This document shows, in pieces, positions 17,284-24,137 of a stretch of 64,000 nucleotides of DNA. The position numbers and the translations under genes were made by a program. Positions within the stretch are counted from its first letter, which is position 1; each line of letters starts with the position of its first letter. The notes below the pieces were generated by a model. The model did no database searches and was not told the origin of the DNA. It worked only from the letters and a program-made list of their open reading frames with translations. This DNA is from Acidaminococcus fermentans DSM 20731 (GTDB lineage Bacteria > Bacillota > Negativicutes > Acidaminococcales > Acidaminococcaceae): contig NC_013740.1 of the NCBI RefSeq assembly GCF_000025305.1, positions 248,001 to 312,000 of the forward strand. The letters run 5' to 3'.

Positions 17284-17304
17284 CGCTGACCGCTGACAGC
17301 TGAC
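17284..17304. repeat. N4-GAC heptamer array
   Basis: CGCTGAC, CGCTGAC, AGCTGAC in perfect tandem, preceded by TTGATTTCCATCGGC (17269-17283). The TTCCATCGGC lead-in also precedes the array at 24069. Confidence 0.7.
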
Positions 17305-17345
17305 AAAAAACAGGTGCTGCACGTTCTGTGCAGCACCTGTTTTTT
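17305..17345. terminator. Bidirectional terminator, GTGCTGCAC stem family
   Basis: AAAAAACAGGTGCTGCAC with its exact complement and T6. It separates the FolT-like gene from the converging azlD and shares its stem with terminators at 43007 and 53992. Confidence 0.88.
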
Positions 17346-17676
17346 ACAATACATATTCCAGCAAGGCAAATACGCCACCGCCGGCCAGTACCGCCACTCC
17401 CAGGGATTTGGTCTTCAGCACCAGGGGAGTGATCAGCAGGGTGGTCAGCAGGGGAATGTTGTGGAGGGACAGGTTCAGATGACCTTCCGTGAGGAAAATA
17501 TCCGGAAATACCAGGGCACCGAAAATCGCCGGCGGGACGAAATTCAGCCACACCTTGAACCATTGGGGAATGGGATGTTTCCGTATGATGGCCATGGGGA
17601 TCACCCGGGGCAGAAAGCCCGTCAGGGCCATGATCAAGACAACAGTCAGAATGTAGGTCTGGTTCATAGGGGTCAT
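17344..17676 (-). CDS. azlD: AzlD, small subunit of branched-chain amino acid exporter
   Basis: This 110-residue protein has four membrane segments, with the family motif LTGFLPRVIPMAI near residue 19-31 and VPPAIFGALVFPD. AzlD pairs with AzlC to export branched-chain amino acids or their analogues; in B. subtilis the pair gives azaleucine resistance. Its start overlaps the azlC stop by 4 bp (GTGA-type coupling). Confidence 0.88.
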   Translation of the reverse strand: MTPMNQTYILTVVLIMALTGFLPRVIPMAIIRKHPIPQWFKVWLNFVPPAIFGALVFPDIFLTEGHLNLSLHNIPLLTTLLITPLVLKTKSLGVAVLAGGGVFALLEYVL

Positions 17677-18449
17677 ACGTCGCTTCCTCCTTCCTCCATG
17701 GTTCCATAGACTTCCTCATCATCGGTTTCTGACAGTTTTTCCCCCTCTTCCGAAGGACTGGCTCCTTTTCCCCCATGCTTCATGTACAACCAGGCAGCGA
17801 TTCCGGAGGGAATCAGGGAAGCCAGGACAATGTGGAGCTTGTAAGGCACCACCTGGGACAGCAGGACGGCCAGGACACCGGCAGCAAGGCCGGTGATGAT
17901 CATGGTCCGGTTCTTCAGGTAGTTGGACCAGATCCCCAGGAACATGGCCGTCAGGATGTAGGACACCAGGGACAGATCCAGGTGGACCAGCCGGGAGGCG
18001 TAGCAACCGAAGGCGTTGGCGATGGCCCATACCACCATGCTCAGGAGATCCAGGCCCAGGGCTTCCTCGTGGGTCCAGTGTTCTTCTTCATCCTGGAAGG
18101 AGGACAGATTCAGGGCAAAGGTCTCATCGGTGGTGCCGTAGGAAAAGAGGGTGGTGTACAGGCCGGATTTCCTGGCAACCAGAGGGGCCAGGGTGGACGT
18201 GAACAGGGAGTATCGCAGGTTCACCATCAGGATGGTCAGGGCGATGGAGATATAGGAAGCGCTCTGGAGCATCATGGCAATCCCGATGAACTGGGAACTG
18301 CCGGCAAAGGCCAGGACGCTCATGATGAACATATGGAACGGATTCAGACCGGCTTTTTCGCCCAACATGCCGCAGGCCATGCCCAGGACCCAGTAGCCCA
18401 GGATGATGGGAGCATCTTTCTGCAGTACACGCCGTGTAATATAGCCCAT
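17673..18449 (-). CDS. azlC: AzlC, large subunit of branched-chain amino acid exporter
   Basis: This 258-residue protein has the AzlC/YgaZ core: GYWVLGMACGMLGEKAGLNPFHMFIMSVLAFAGSSQFIGIAMM and LMVNLRYSLFTSTLAPLV. The last 35 residues are a charged cytoplasmic tail (SPSEEGEKLSETDDEEVYG) longer than in most relatives. Upstream, the divergent gap to the DUF1015 gene is A+T-rich and holds TATAAT-like boxes on both strands. Export of valine, leucine or isoleucine would fit a protein-fermenting organism. Confidence 0.88.
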   Translation of the reverse strand: MGYITRRVLQKDAPIILGYWVLGMACGMLGEKAGLNPFHMFIMSVLAFAGSSQFIGIAMMLQSASYISIALTILMVNLRYSLFTSTLAPLVARKSGLYTTLFSYGTTDETFALNLSSFQDEEEHWTHEEALGLDLLSMVVWAIANAFGCYASRLVHLDLSLVSYILTAMFLGIWSNYLKNRTMIITGLAAGVLAVLLSQVVPYKLHIVLASLIPSGIAAWLYMKHGGKGASPSEEGEKLSETDDEEVYGTMEEGGSDV

Positions 18450-18520
18450 AAAAGACCCCTCTTTCTTTGTATATTGGATACAGAATTCTTTGTCCCATAT
18501 TATATACCACTTTACAAATT

Positions 18521-18550
18521 TTTACTATAGAAAGGGAGATATGGTATAAT
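18521..18550 (+). promoter_or_regulatory. Promoter of the DUF1015-serC-gltS group
   Basis: TTTACT, 18 bases, TATAAT, 82 bp before the DUF1015 start. The -35 box is only fair. Confidence 0.5.
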
Positions 18551-18631
18551 GAACATATGTCGCAATATTGCAGGCACTTTTTGTTACGAAAAGCGTCAAA
18601 AAAAACAAGCTGTCATTCGGGAGTGATAATT

Positions 18632-19897
18632 ATGGCTGAAATCAGACCTTTTGCTGCCCTGCGTCCGGTTCCGGAGCTGGTCAGTCAGATCGCTGAATTA
18701 CCTTATGATGTAATGAGCACCCAGGAAGCACGGGATATCCTGAAGAAGGATCCCCTGAGTTTCGTCCGGGTCAGCCGGGCGGAAGCGGATCTGCCGGAAG
18801 GCATTGCAGAATCGGATCCCCGGGTTTATGCCAAAGCCCGGGAAAACCTGGAGGACTACATGGCCAAGGGCCAGATGAGACAGGATCCCCAGCCCTGCTA
18901 CTACATCTACCGGCAGCAGATGGGGGCCTACATCCAGATCGGTCTGGTGGCTGCCGCATCCCTGAAGGAATACAAGGAAGGCATCATCAAACGCCATGAA
19001 CTGACCCGCCAGGTGAAGGAAACGGACCGGGTGAACCACATTATGGCCACCAAAGCCCAGACGGGGCCGGTGTTCCTGGCGTATCGGAGCAAGGGCCTGC
19101 TGACGGCTTTCCTGCTGGAATACATGGGCAGCCATACTCCGGCGTACAATTTTGTAGGGGATGACAAGATCCGCCATACCCTGTATGTGATCAGCGAACC
19201 CCTGAAGGTAAAGGAAGTGACCCGGCTGTTCCAGCAGGTGCCGGAACTGTACATTGCCGATGGCCATCACCGTTGTGCCGCAGCCCTGCGGGTGGCGGAA
19301 GAACTGGCCAAGCGGCCCAACCAGACCGGGAAGGAAGAATACAACTATGTGCTGTCCGTGATCTTCCCTTCCAACATGCTCCACATCCTGCCCTACAACC
19401 GGATTGTCCGGGATCTGGGGGAACTGAGCGAAGAAAAATTCTTGGAAATGGTCCAGGAGAACTTCCTGCTGGAAAAGGACGACCGGCCAGTGGAGCCCCA
19501 GGCTCCCCACACCTTTGGCATGTACATCAGCGGCCAGTGGTACCGTCTCACGGCCAAGCCGGATACCTATCCCACCGATGATCCCATCCATTCCCTGGAT
19601 GTGAGCATCCTTCAGGACAACCTGCTGGCACCGGTGCTGGGCATCGACGATCCCCGGACGGATCCCCGGATCGATTTCGTAGGCGGCGTACGGGGGCTGA
19701 GCGCCCTGGAAGATGCCGTGGATGGGGAAGACGCCACCGTGGCCTTCTCCCTGTATCCCACGTCCATGGATCAGCTGATGACTGTGGCGGACAAGGGGCT
19801 GGTGATGCCGCCCAAATCCACCTGGTTCGAACCGAAACTGCGGGATGCACTGACGGTACATATGATAGGAGATGAACAAGATGGGAAGAATCTTTAA
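18632..19897 (+). CDS. DUF1015 family protein, possible serine kinase
   Basis: This 421-residue protein starts at the ATG after GGGAG (MAEIRPFAALRP is the usual family start). Typical motifs are ELPYDVMSTQEARD, FVRVSRAEADLP, ETDRVNHIMATKAQTGPVFLAY and the central LYIADGHHRCAAAL. The DGHHR motif resembles the DGxHR phosphate-binding motif of ParB/sulfiredoxin-fold proteins, which include free-serine kinases. DUF1015 genes commonly lie beside serC or serA. Here the 3' end overlaps serC by 17 bp, so a role in serine or phosphoserine metabolism is likely but inferred. Confidence 0.8.
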   Translation: MAEIRPFAALRPVPELVSQIAELPYDVMSTQEARDILKKDPLSFVRVSRAEADLPEGIAESDPRVYAKARENLEDYMAKGQMRQDPQPCYYIYRQQMGAYIQIGLVAAASLKEYKEGIIKRHELTRQVKETDRVNHIMATKAQTGPVFLAYRSKGLLTAFLLEYMGSHTPAYNFVGDDKIRHTLYVISEPLKVKEVTRLFQQVPELYIADGHHRCAAALRVAEELAKRPNQTGKEEYNYVLSVIFPSNMLHILPYNRIVRDLGELSEEKFLEMVQENFLLEKDDRPVEPQAPHTFGMYISGQWYRLTAKPDTYPTDDPIHSLDVSILQDNLLAPVLGIDDPRTDPRIDFVGGVRGLSALEDAVDGEDATVAFSLYPTSMDQLMTVADKGLVMPPKSTWFEPKLRDALTVHMIGDEQDGKNL

Positions 19898-20966
19898 TTT
19901 TGGAGCAGGGCCGTCCATGATGCCCCTGCCGGTACTGGAACAGGCCCAGCGGGAACTGCTGGATTACAAGGGAAGCGGCATGTCCATGCTGGAAATCAGC
20001 CACCGGAGCCCCCTGTTTGAGGAAGTGAACGACCAGGCCCAGGCCCATATCAAGGAACTGCTGGGCATGGATGACAGCTGGGCGGTGATGTTCATGGGCG
20101 GCGGGGCCACCCTGCAGTTTTCCATGATTCCCATGAACTTCCTGACTCCCGGGAAAACCGCAGCCTATGCCATTACCAGCACCTTCTCGGAAAAGGCCAT
20201 CAAGGAAGCCCAAAAAGTGGGGAATGCAGTGGAAATCTACAGCAGCAAGGCCACCGGCCTGGACCGGGTACCCCGGCCGGAAGAACTGGTGCTCCCGGAC
20301 AACTGCGCCTATCTCCATCTCACTGGCAACTGCACTGCAGAAGGCCTGGAATACTTTGAATATCCCGATACGGGGGATGTGCCCCTGATCGTGGACATGT
20401 CTTCGGATATCCTGAGCCGTCCCATCCCCCTGGACAAATTCTCCCTGATCTATAATGGCGCCCAGAAAAATATCGGGCCCGCCGGGGTGACGGTGGTCAT
20501 GGCCAAAAAGGATTTCCTGAAAGGCCGGGATCCCCAGCTGCCCATTATGATGAACTATGAAACCTATGCGGACCACGATTCCACCTACAACACCCCGCCG
20601 GTGTTCGGCATCTATCTGGTGGATCTCATGTCCCAGTGGCTGCTGGACCAGGGGGGCCTGGAAAAAGTGGAACAGCGGAACATCGCCAAGGCCAAAATGG
20701 TCTACGATGTGCTGGATGCCCATCCGGATTTCTACAAAGGCCACGCCCAGAAGGACAGCCGTTCTCTCATGAATGTGACCTTCAATCTGCCCACCAAAGA
20801 CATGGAAGCCCAATTTGTGGAAGAAAGCAAAGCCCAGGGTCTGGCGGGACTGAAAGGCCACCGGGCTGTGGGCGGCATCCGGGCTTCCATTTACAATGCC
20901 ATGCCGCTGGAAGGGGTCCAGGCACTGGTGGACTTTATGGAAGACTTCTGGAAGAAGAATCGGTAA
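19881..20966 (+). CDS. serC: Phosphoserine aminotransferase
   Basis: This 361-residue PLP enzyme exchanges amino groups between glutamate and 3-phosphohydroxypyruvate in serine synthesis. Start choice: the ATG at 19881 lies 10 bases after AGGAG and gives MGRIFNFGAGPSMMP, the standard N-terminus; the ATG at 19872 is too close. MEISHRSPLFEEV, FMGGGATLQFSM, VDMSSDIL and YNGAQKNIGPAGV (PLP lysine in QKN) are all present, as is the C-terminal GLKGHRAVGGIRASIYNA. It lies between DUF1015 and gltS in one unit; serA is not in the window. Confidence 0.95.
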   Translation: MGRIFNFGAGPSMMPLPVLEQAQRELLDYKGSGMSMLEISHRSPLFEEVNDQAQAHIKELLGMDDSWAVMFMGGGATLQFSMIPMNFLTPGKTAAYAITSTFSEKAIKEAQKVGNAVEIYSSKATGLDRVPRPEELVLPDNCAYLHLTGNCTAEGLEYFEYPDTGDVPLIVDMSSDILSRPIPLDKFSLIYNGAQKNIGPAGVTVVMAKKDFLKGRDPQLPIMMNYETYADHDSTYNTPPVFGIYLVDLMSQWLLDQGGLEKVEQRNIAKAKMVYDVLDAHPDFYKGHAQKDSRSLMNVTFNLPTKDMEAQFVEESKAQGLAGLKGHRAVGGIRASIYNAMPLEGVQALVDFMEDFWKKNR

Positions 20967-20978
20967 GGACGTGAAAAA

Positions 20979-22235
20979 ATGTTTATTTCCCTGACAGAGG
21001 GAATTCTGACCATCCGGGCGGACGGCATCTGTACCACCGCCCTGGCGGCCGTGATGCTGCTGTTGGGGGTGTGGCTGAAGGCCCACAGCCGGCTGCTGCG
21101 GAAGTACTGTCTTCCGGCACCGGTGGTAGGGGGCACCCTGGCCATGCTCCTGGTGTTCCTGGGCCATGAAACCGGGCTGTTCCAGATCGAATTCGATACC
21201 CAGTTCCAGATCCCCTTTATGATTTCTTTCTTTACGGCCGTGGGGCTGGGGGCCAAACTGTCCGCTTTCAGCAAGGGGGTCAACAAGGGCGGAAAACTGC
21301 TGTTGATCTACTGGCTGATTACCGCCTTCATTTCCCTGTGCCAGAACCTGATCGGGCTCCTGGTGGGCCATCTGATCGGACTGGAACCGGCCTATGCCCT
21401 GCTGTCCTCGGCCATTTCCATGGTGGGGGGCCACGGGGCGGCCGGGGCTTACGGCAGTACCTTTCTGAAGATGGGCTATCCGGCCAGTATGGAAGTGGGA
21501 GCTTCCGCCGCCACCTTCGGGCTGATTGCCGCCGTCATGAGCGGAGGGCCCATGGGCCGCTTCCTTATTGAAAAATACCATCTCCGTCCTGAGGCAGAGA
21601 AAGAGGCACCGGAAGTGCCGGAAAAACCCAAGGATACGGACCTGACCTATCAGCAGCTGGCCAAGCTGGATATCCTGATCAATGTGTCAGCCATCCTGAT
21701 CTGCATGGGATTGGGGGTCTGGCTGGCTCAGGGAGTGGGAAGCCTGCTGAACATGACCTTTCCCAGTTATGTATGTGCCATGTTTGTGGGGGTACTGGTC
21801 CGGAACCTGAATGAGCAGTTCCATTTTTACCAGTTCAGCGAATCCCTGGTGGGGTCCTTTGGGGAAATCATGCTGAATCTGTATCTGGCCATTGTGCTCA
21901 TGTCCCTGAAACTGTGGGAAATGGCCGGGATCCTCAGCGGAGTCATGCTCATAGTACTGGCCCATGTGGCATTCATGCTGCTCATGTGCTATTTTGTGGT
22001 GTTCCGGGTGCTGGGAAGCAATTACGATGCGGCAGTGATGTGCGCCGGGCTCTGCGGCCATGGACTGGGGGCGGTTCCCTCTGCCATGGTGAACATGACG
22101 GTTCTGGCGGACCAGTACGGCGTCAGCCGGAAAGCCTTTTTGATTGTGCCGGTGGTAGGGTCCTGTCTGGCCGATCTGGCCTATCAGCCCCATACCCTGC
22201 TGCTGATCAAGCTGTTTGTGGAGAATCTGAATTAG
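20979..22235 (+). CDS. gltS: Sodium/glutamate symporter
   Basis: This 418-residue membrane protein is built of two homologous halves. The first has PVVGGTLAMLLVF, GLGAKLSAFSKG and SMVGGHGAAGAYG; the second has MCAGLCGHGLGAVPSAMVNM. Together these are the GltS re-entrant loop motifs. It imports glutamate with sodium, a key step for an organism that ferments glutamate, and it can supply the amino donor for SerC, whose gene ends 13 bp upstream. A hairpin follows the stop. Confidence 0.93.
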   Translation: MFISLTEGILTIRADGICTTALAAVMLLLGVWLKAHSRLLRKYCLPAPVVGGTLAMLLVFLGHETGLFQIEFDTQFQIPFMISFFTAVGLGAKLSAFSKGVNKGGKLLLIYWLITAFISLCQNLIGLLVGHLIGLEPAYALLSSAISMVGGHGAAGAYGSTFLKMGYPASMEVGASAATFGLIAAVMSGGPMGRFLIEKYHLRPEAEKEAPEVPEKPKDTDLTYQQLAKLDILINVSAILICMGLGVWLAQGVGSLLNMTFPSYVCAMFVGVLVRNLNEQFHFYQFSESLVGSFGEIMLNLYLAIVLMSLKLWEMAGILSGVMLIVLAHVAFMLLMCYFVVFRVLGSNYDAAVMCAGLCGHGLGAVPSAMVNMTVLADQYGVSRKAFLIVPVVGSCLADLAYQPHTLLLIKLFVENLN

Positions 22236-22236
22236 G

Positions 22237-22266
22237 GGGGTGTGAAAAAATGCTTTTTCACACCCC
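22237..22266 (+). terminator. Stem-loop after gltS, TGTGAA family
   Basis: GGGGTGTGAAAAA/TTTTTCACACCCC, near-perfect and without a T-tract. It is followed immediately by a heptamer array. Confidence 0.65.
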
Positions 22267-22295
22267 GTCACTAGTCACTAGTCTCTAGTCACTAG
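22267..22295. repeat. GTC-N4 heptamer array
   Basis: GTCACTA, GTCACTA, GTCTCTA, GTCACTA, then GCCGATGGAAGCCAGC. Read on the other strand this is TTCCATCGGC plus TAGTGAC units, the same architecture as at 24069. Confidence 0.75.
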
Positions 22296-22326
22296 CCGAT
22301 GGAAGCCAGCTGACGCAAGCGAAATA

Positions 22327-22360
22327 AAGGCGCTGTGGATGATTTTTTCACAGCGCCCTT
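22327..22360 (+). terminator. Stem-loop, GCGCTGTG stem
   Basis: AAGGCGCTGTG/CACAGCGCCCTT. The same stem occurs at 24004-24036. With the array before it, it fills the 233-bp gap after gltS. Confidence 0.6.
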
Positions 22361-22388
22361 AATTCACAATTAATTTGACCTTTTGACA

Positions 22389-22417
22389 TTGACAGGGTTA
22401 CAAAAATCGGATACCAT
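22389..22417 (+). promoter_or_regulatory. Promoter of the lemA-TPM operon
   Basis: TTGACA, 17 bases, TACCAT, 51 bp before the lemA start. A second TTGAC lies 6 bp upstream. Confidence 0.6.
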
Positions 22418-22468
22418 GCAGGAAAGAGAAGAAAATTTTAACGGTTCTTTACAAGGAGGAATAGACTC

Positions 22469-23023
22469 ATGAAAAAAAGTCTGGTTGTTTTCTTTGCGGT
22501 GGTCCTGCTGCTGGCGGGCTGGATCTTCGGGTCCTACAACGGGGTGGTCACCGCCAACGAAAATGTCAACGGCAAATGGAGCCAGGTGGAAACCCAGCTC
22601 CAGCGGCGGAGTGATCTGATCCCCAATCTGGTGAATACGGTGAAGGGTTATTCCGCCCATGAAAGCCAGGTGTTCACCGATGTGGCCAATGCCCGGGCCA
22701 GGCTGGCCGGTGCCCGGAACGTAACGGAAGCAGCCCAGGCCAACGGGGAACTGAGCGGTGCATTGAGCCGTCTCCTGGCCATTTCGGAAAATTATCCCCA
22801 GCTGAAAGCCAACACCAACTTCATCCAGCTTCAGGATGAACTGGCAGGTACGGAAAACCGGCTGGCCGTGGCCCGGAAGGACTACAACGATGCGGCCCAG
22901 GCCTACAACGCCAAGATCAAAAGCTTTCCCACGGTGCTGGTGGCCCGGATGATGGGCTTCCAGGAACGGAGCTATTTCAAGGCGGATCCCCAGGCCCAGA
23001 AGGCTCCCCAGGTGAAGTTTTAA
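22469..23023 (+). CDS. lemA: LemA family protein
   Basis: This 184-residue protein has an N-terminal membrane anchor (LVVFFAVVLLLAGWIFGSY) and a helical coiled-coil body with the family pattern NGKWSQVETQLQRRSDLIPNLVNTVKGYSAHE, NTNFIQLQDELAGTENRLAVARKDYNDAAQAYN and FPTVLVARMMGFQ. Function is poorly known; it is a membrane-anchored scaffold-like protein often paired with TPM-domain proteins, as here. A consensus AAGGAGG precedes the ATG. Confidence 0.92.
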   Translation: MKKSLVVFFAVVLLLAGWIFGSYNGVVTANENVNGKWSQVETQLQRRSDLIPNLVNTVKGYSAHESQVFTDVANARARLAGARNVTEAAQANGELSGALSRLLAISENYPQLKANTNFIQLQDELAGTENRLAVARKDYNDAAQAYNAKIKSFPTVLVARMMGFQERSYFKADPQAQKAPQVKF

Positions 23024-23053
23024 CCGGACGGACTGCAGGAAAGGAGGAGGTCT

Positions 23054-23833
23054 ATGAAACGGCTGCTGCTGTTCCTGGTGCTGGTCTGCCAGATGGTCTT
23101 TGCTCCCCTCCAGGCAGGCGCGGCGGCCCAGGTTCCGCCCCGGCCCACGGCCAGCATCTATGTCCAGGACCAGGCGGGGGTCCTGTCCCGGAACACCCGG
23201 GACACCATCAGTGCCTACAGTACGGCGCTGGCCCGGAAGACCAAGGCCCAGATCGTGGTGCTGACGGTGCCCAGCCTCCGGGGACAGTCCCTGGAGGACT
23301 ATTCCCTGACGGTGCTCCGCCAGTGGGGAATCGGGGACAAAGAGAAAAACAACGGGGTCCTGCTGCTGGTGGCGGTCCAGGACCGGAAAAGCCGGATCGA
23401 AGTGGGGTATGGCCTGGAAGGGGCTCTGCCCGACGGACTCACCGGCCGGATCCAGGATCAGGCCATGTTGCCCTATTTCCGGCAGGGAGATTATGACCGG
23501 GGTATCCTGAATGCCTACTCGGCCATTCTCCAGACGGTGCTGAAAGAGTACAACCTGACCCCCCAGGATCTGCCGGTGCAGAAGGCACTGCCGGCCAAAC
23601 AGGGAGATACGGTGACCATATCACCCCTGATGGCGGGGATCGGGCTCCTGGGGATCCTGATCCTGTTTCTCCTGGACCGGGTGCTTTTGGGAGGTGCCCT
23701 GTTCCGGTTCCTCTTCTATCTGTTCTTCTTCCGGGGCGGCGGCCGTGGAGGCGGTTTCGGAGGAGGGGGCTTCGGCGGCGGAAGCTACGGCGGAGGCTCC
23801 GGAGGCGGGGGAGGCTCCAGCAGGAGCTGGTAA
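23054..23833 (+). CDS. TPM domain membrane protein (YgcG-like)
   Basis: This 259-residue protein has a signal peptide (MKRLLLFLVLVCQMVFAPLQAGA), an extracytoplasmic TPM domain (residues 30-160: VYVQDQAGVLS-type start, RQWGIGDKEKNNGVLLLVAVQDRKSRIEVGYGLEGALPDG) and membrane segments near residues 195-230. It ends in a Gly/Ser-rich tail GGGFGGGGFGGGSYGGGSGGG, typical of this family. TPM proteins form a likely complex with LemA at the membrane; in plants the domain helps photosystem repair, but the bacterial role is unclear. It is 30 bp after lemA with AAGGAGGAGG. Confidence 0.88.
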   Translation: MKRLLLFLVLVCQMVFAPLQAGAAAQVPPRPTASIYVQDQAGVLSRNTRDTISAYSTALARKTKAQIVVLTVPSLRGQSLEDYSLTVLRQWGIGDKEKNNGVLLLVAVQDRKSRIEVGYGLEGALPDGLTGRIQDQAMLPYFRQGDYDRGILNAYSAILQTVLKEYNLTPQDLPVQKALPAKQGDTVTISPLMAGIGLLGILILFLLDRVLLGGALFRFLFYLFFFRGGGRGGGFGGGGFGGGSYGGGSGGGGGSSRSW

Positions 23834-23855
23834 AGGGGGTGAAAAATTCACTCCG

Positions 23856-24000
23856 GTCGCGGGTCGCGAGTCTTGAGTCGCGGGCTTGTTGGTACAGCCC
23901 GAAGATTTGCTTTTCCATATTCATTCGATTTTCTCATGTCATTTTATAGAAAAAGAACAAACGGTTTGAACGTCCAGGCTCGCGACCCGCGACCTGCGAC
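23856..24000. repeat. 145-bp inverted-repeat element bounded by heptamer arrays
   Basis: The left end is GTCGCGG, GTCGCGA, GTCTTGA, GTCGCGG, then GCTTGTTGGTACAG. The right end is TCGCGAC, CCGCGAC, CTGCGAC. GTCGCGGGTCGCGAG (23856-23870) is the exact reverse complement of CTCGCGACCCGCGAC (23979-23993). The core is A+T-rich with TATAGAAAAAG and GAACGTCCAGG. An inverted copy lies at 57256-57402 and a partial one at 1638. There is no open reading frame, so it is a MITE-like or structured-RNA element. With the hairpins below it occupies the 304-bp gap before hydG. Confidence 0.72.
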
Positions 24001-24003
24001 AAA

Positions 24004-24036
24004 AAGGCGCTGTGAAAAAATCATTCACAGCGCCTT
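24004..24036. terminator. Stem-loop, GCGCTGTGAA stem
   Basis: AAGGCGCTGTGAA/TTCACAGCGCCTT with an 7-base loop; related to 22327-22360. Confidence 0.6.
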
Positions 24037-24068
24037 AAATTTGCCAGCGTAAGCTGGCTTCCATCGGC

Positions 24069-24096
24069 TAGAAACTAGTGACTAGAGACTAGTGAC
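24069..24096. repeat. N4-GAC heptamer array
   Basis: TAGAAAC, TAGTGAC, TAGAGAC, TAGTGAC, preceded by the small hairpin GCCAGCGTAAGCTGGC and TTCCATCGGC. It mirrors the array at 22267. Confidence 0.75.
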
Positions 24097-24133
24097 GGGG
24101 ATGTGAAAATCATTTTTTCACATCCCCTTTTTT
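24097..24133. terminator. Terminator-like hairpin between the TPM gene and hydG
   Basis: GGGGATGTGAAAA/TTTTCACATCCCC with T6 on the plus strand. On the hydG strand it ends the converging transcript without a T-tract. Confidence 0.7.
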
Positions 24134-24137
24134 ACAA

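Noticed and set aside
22267-24096. CRISPR array
   Set aside because: The repeats are contiguous 7-bp units without spacers, and no cas gene is nearby.
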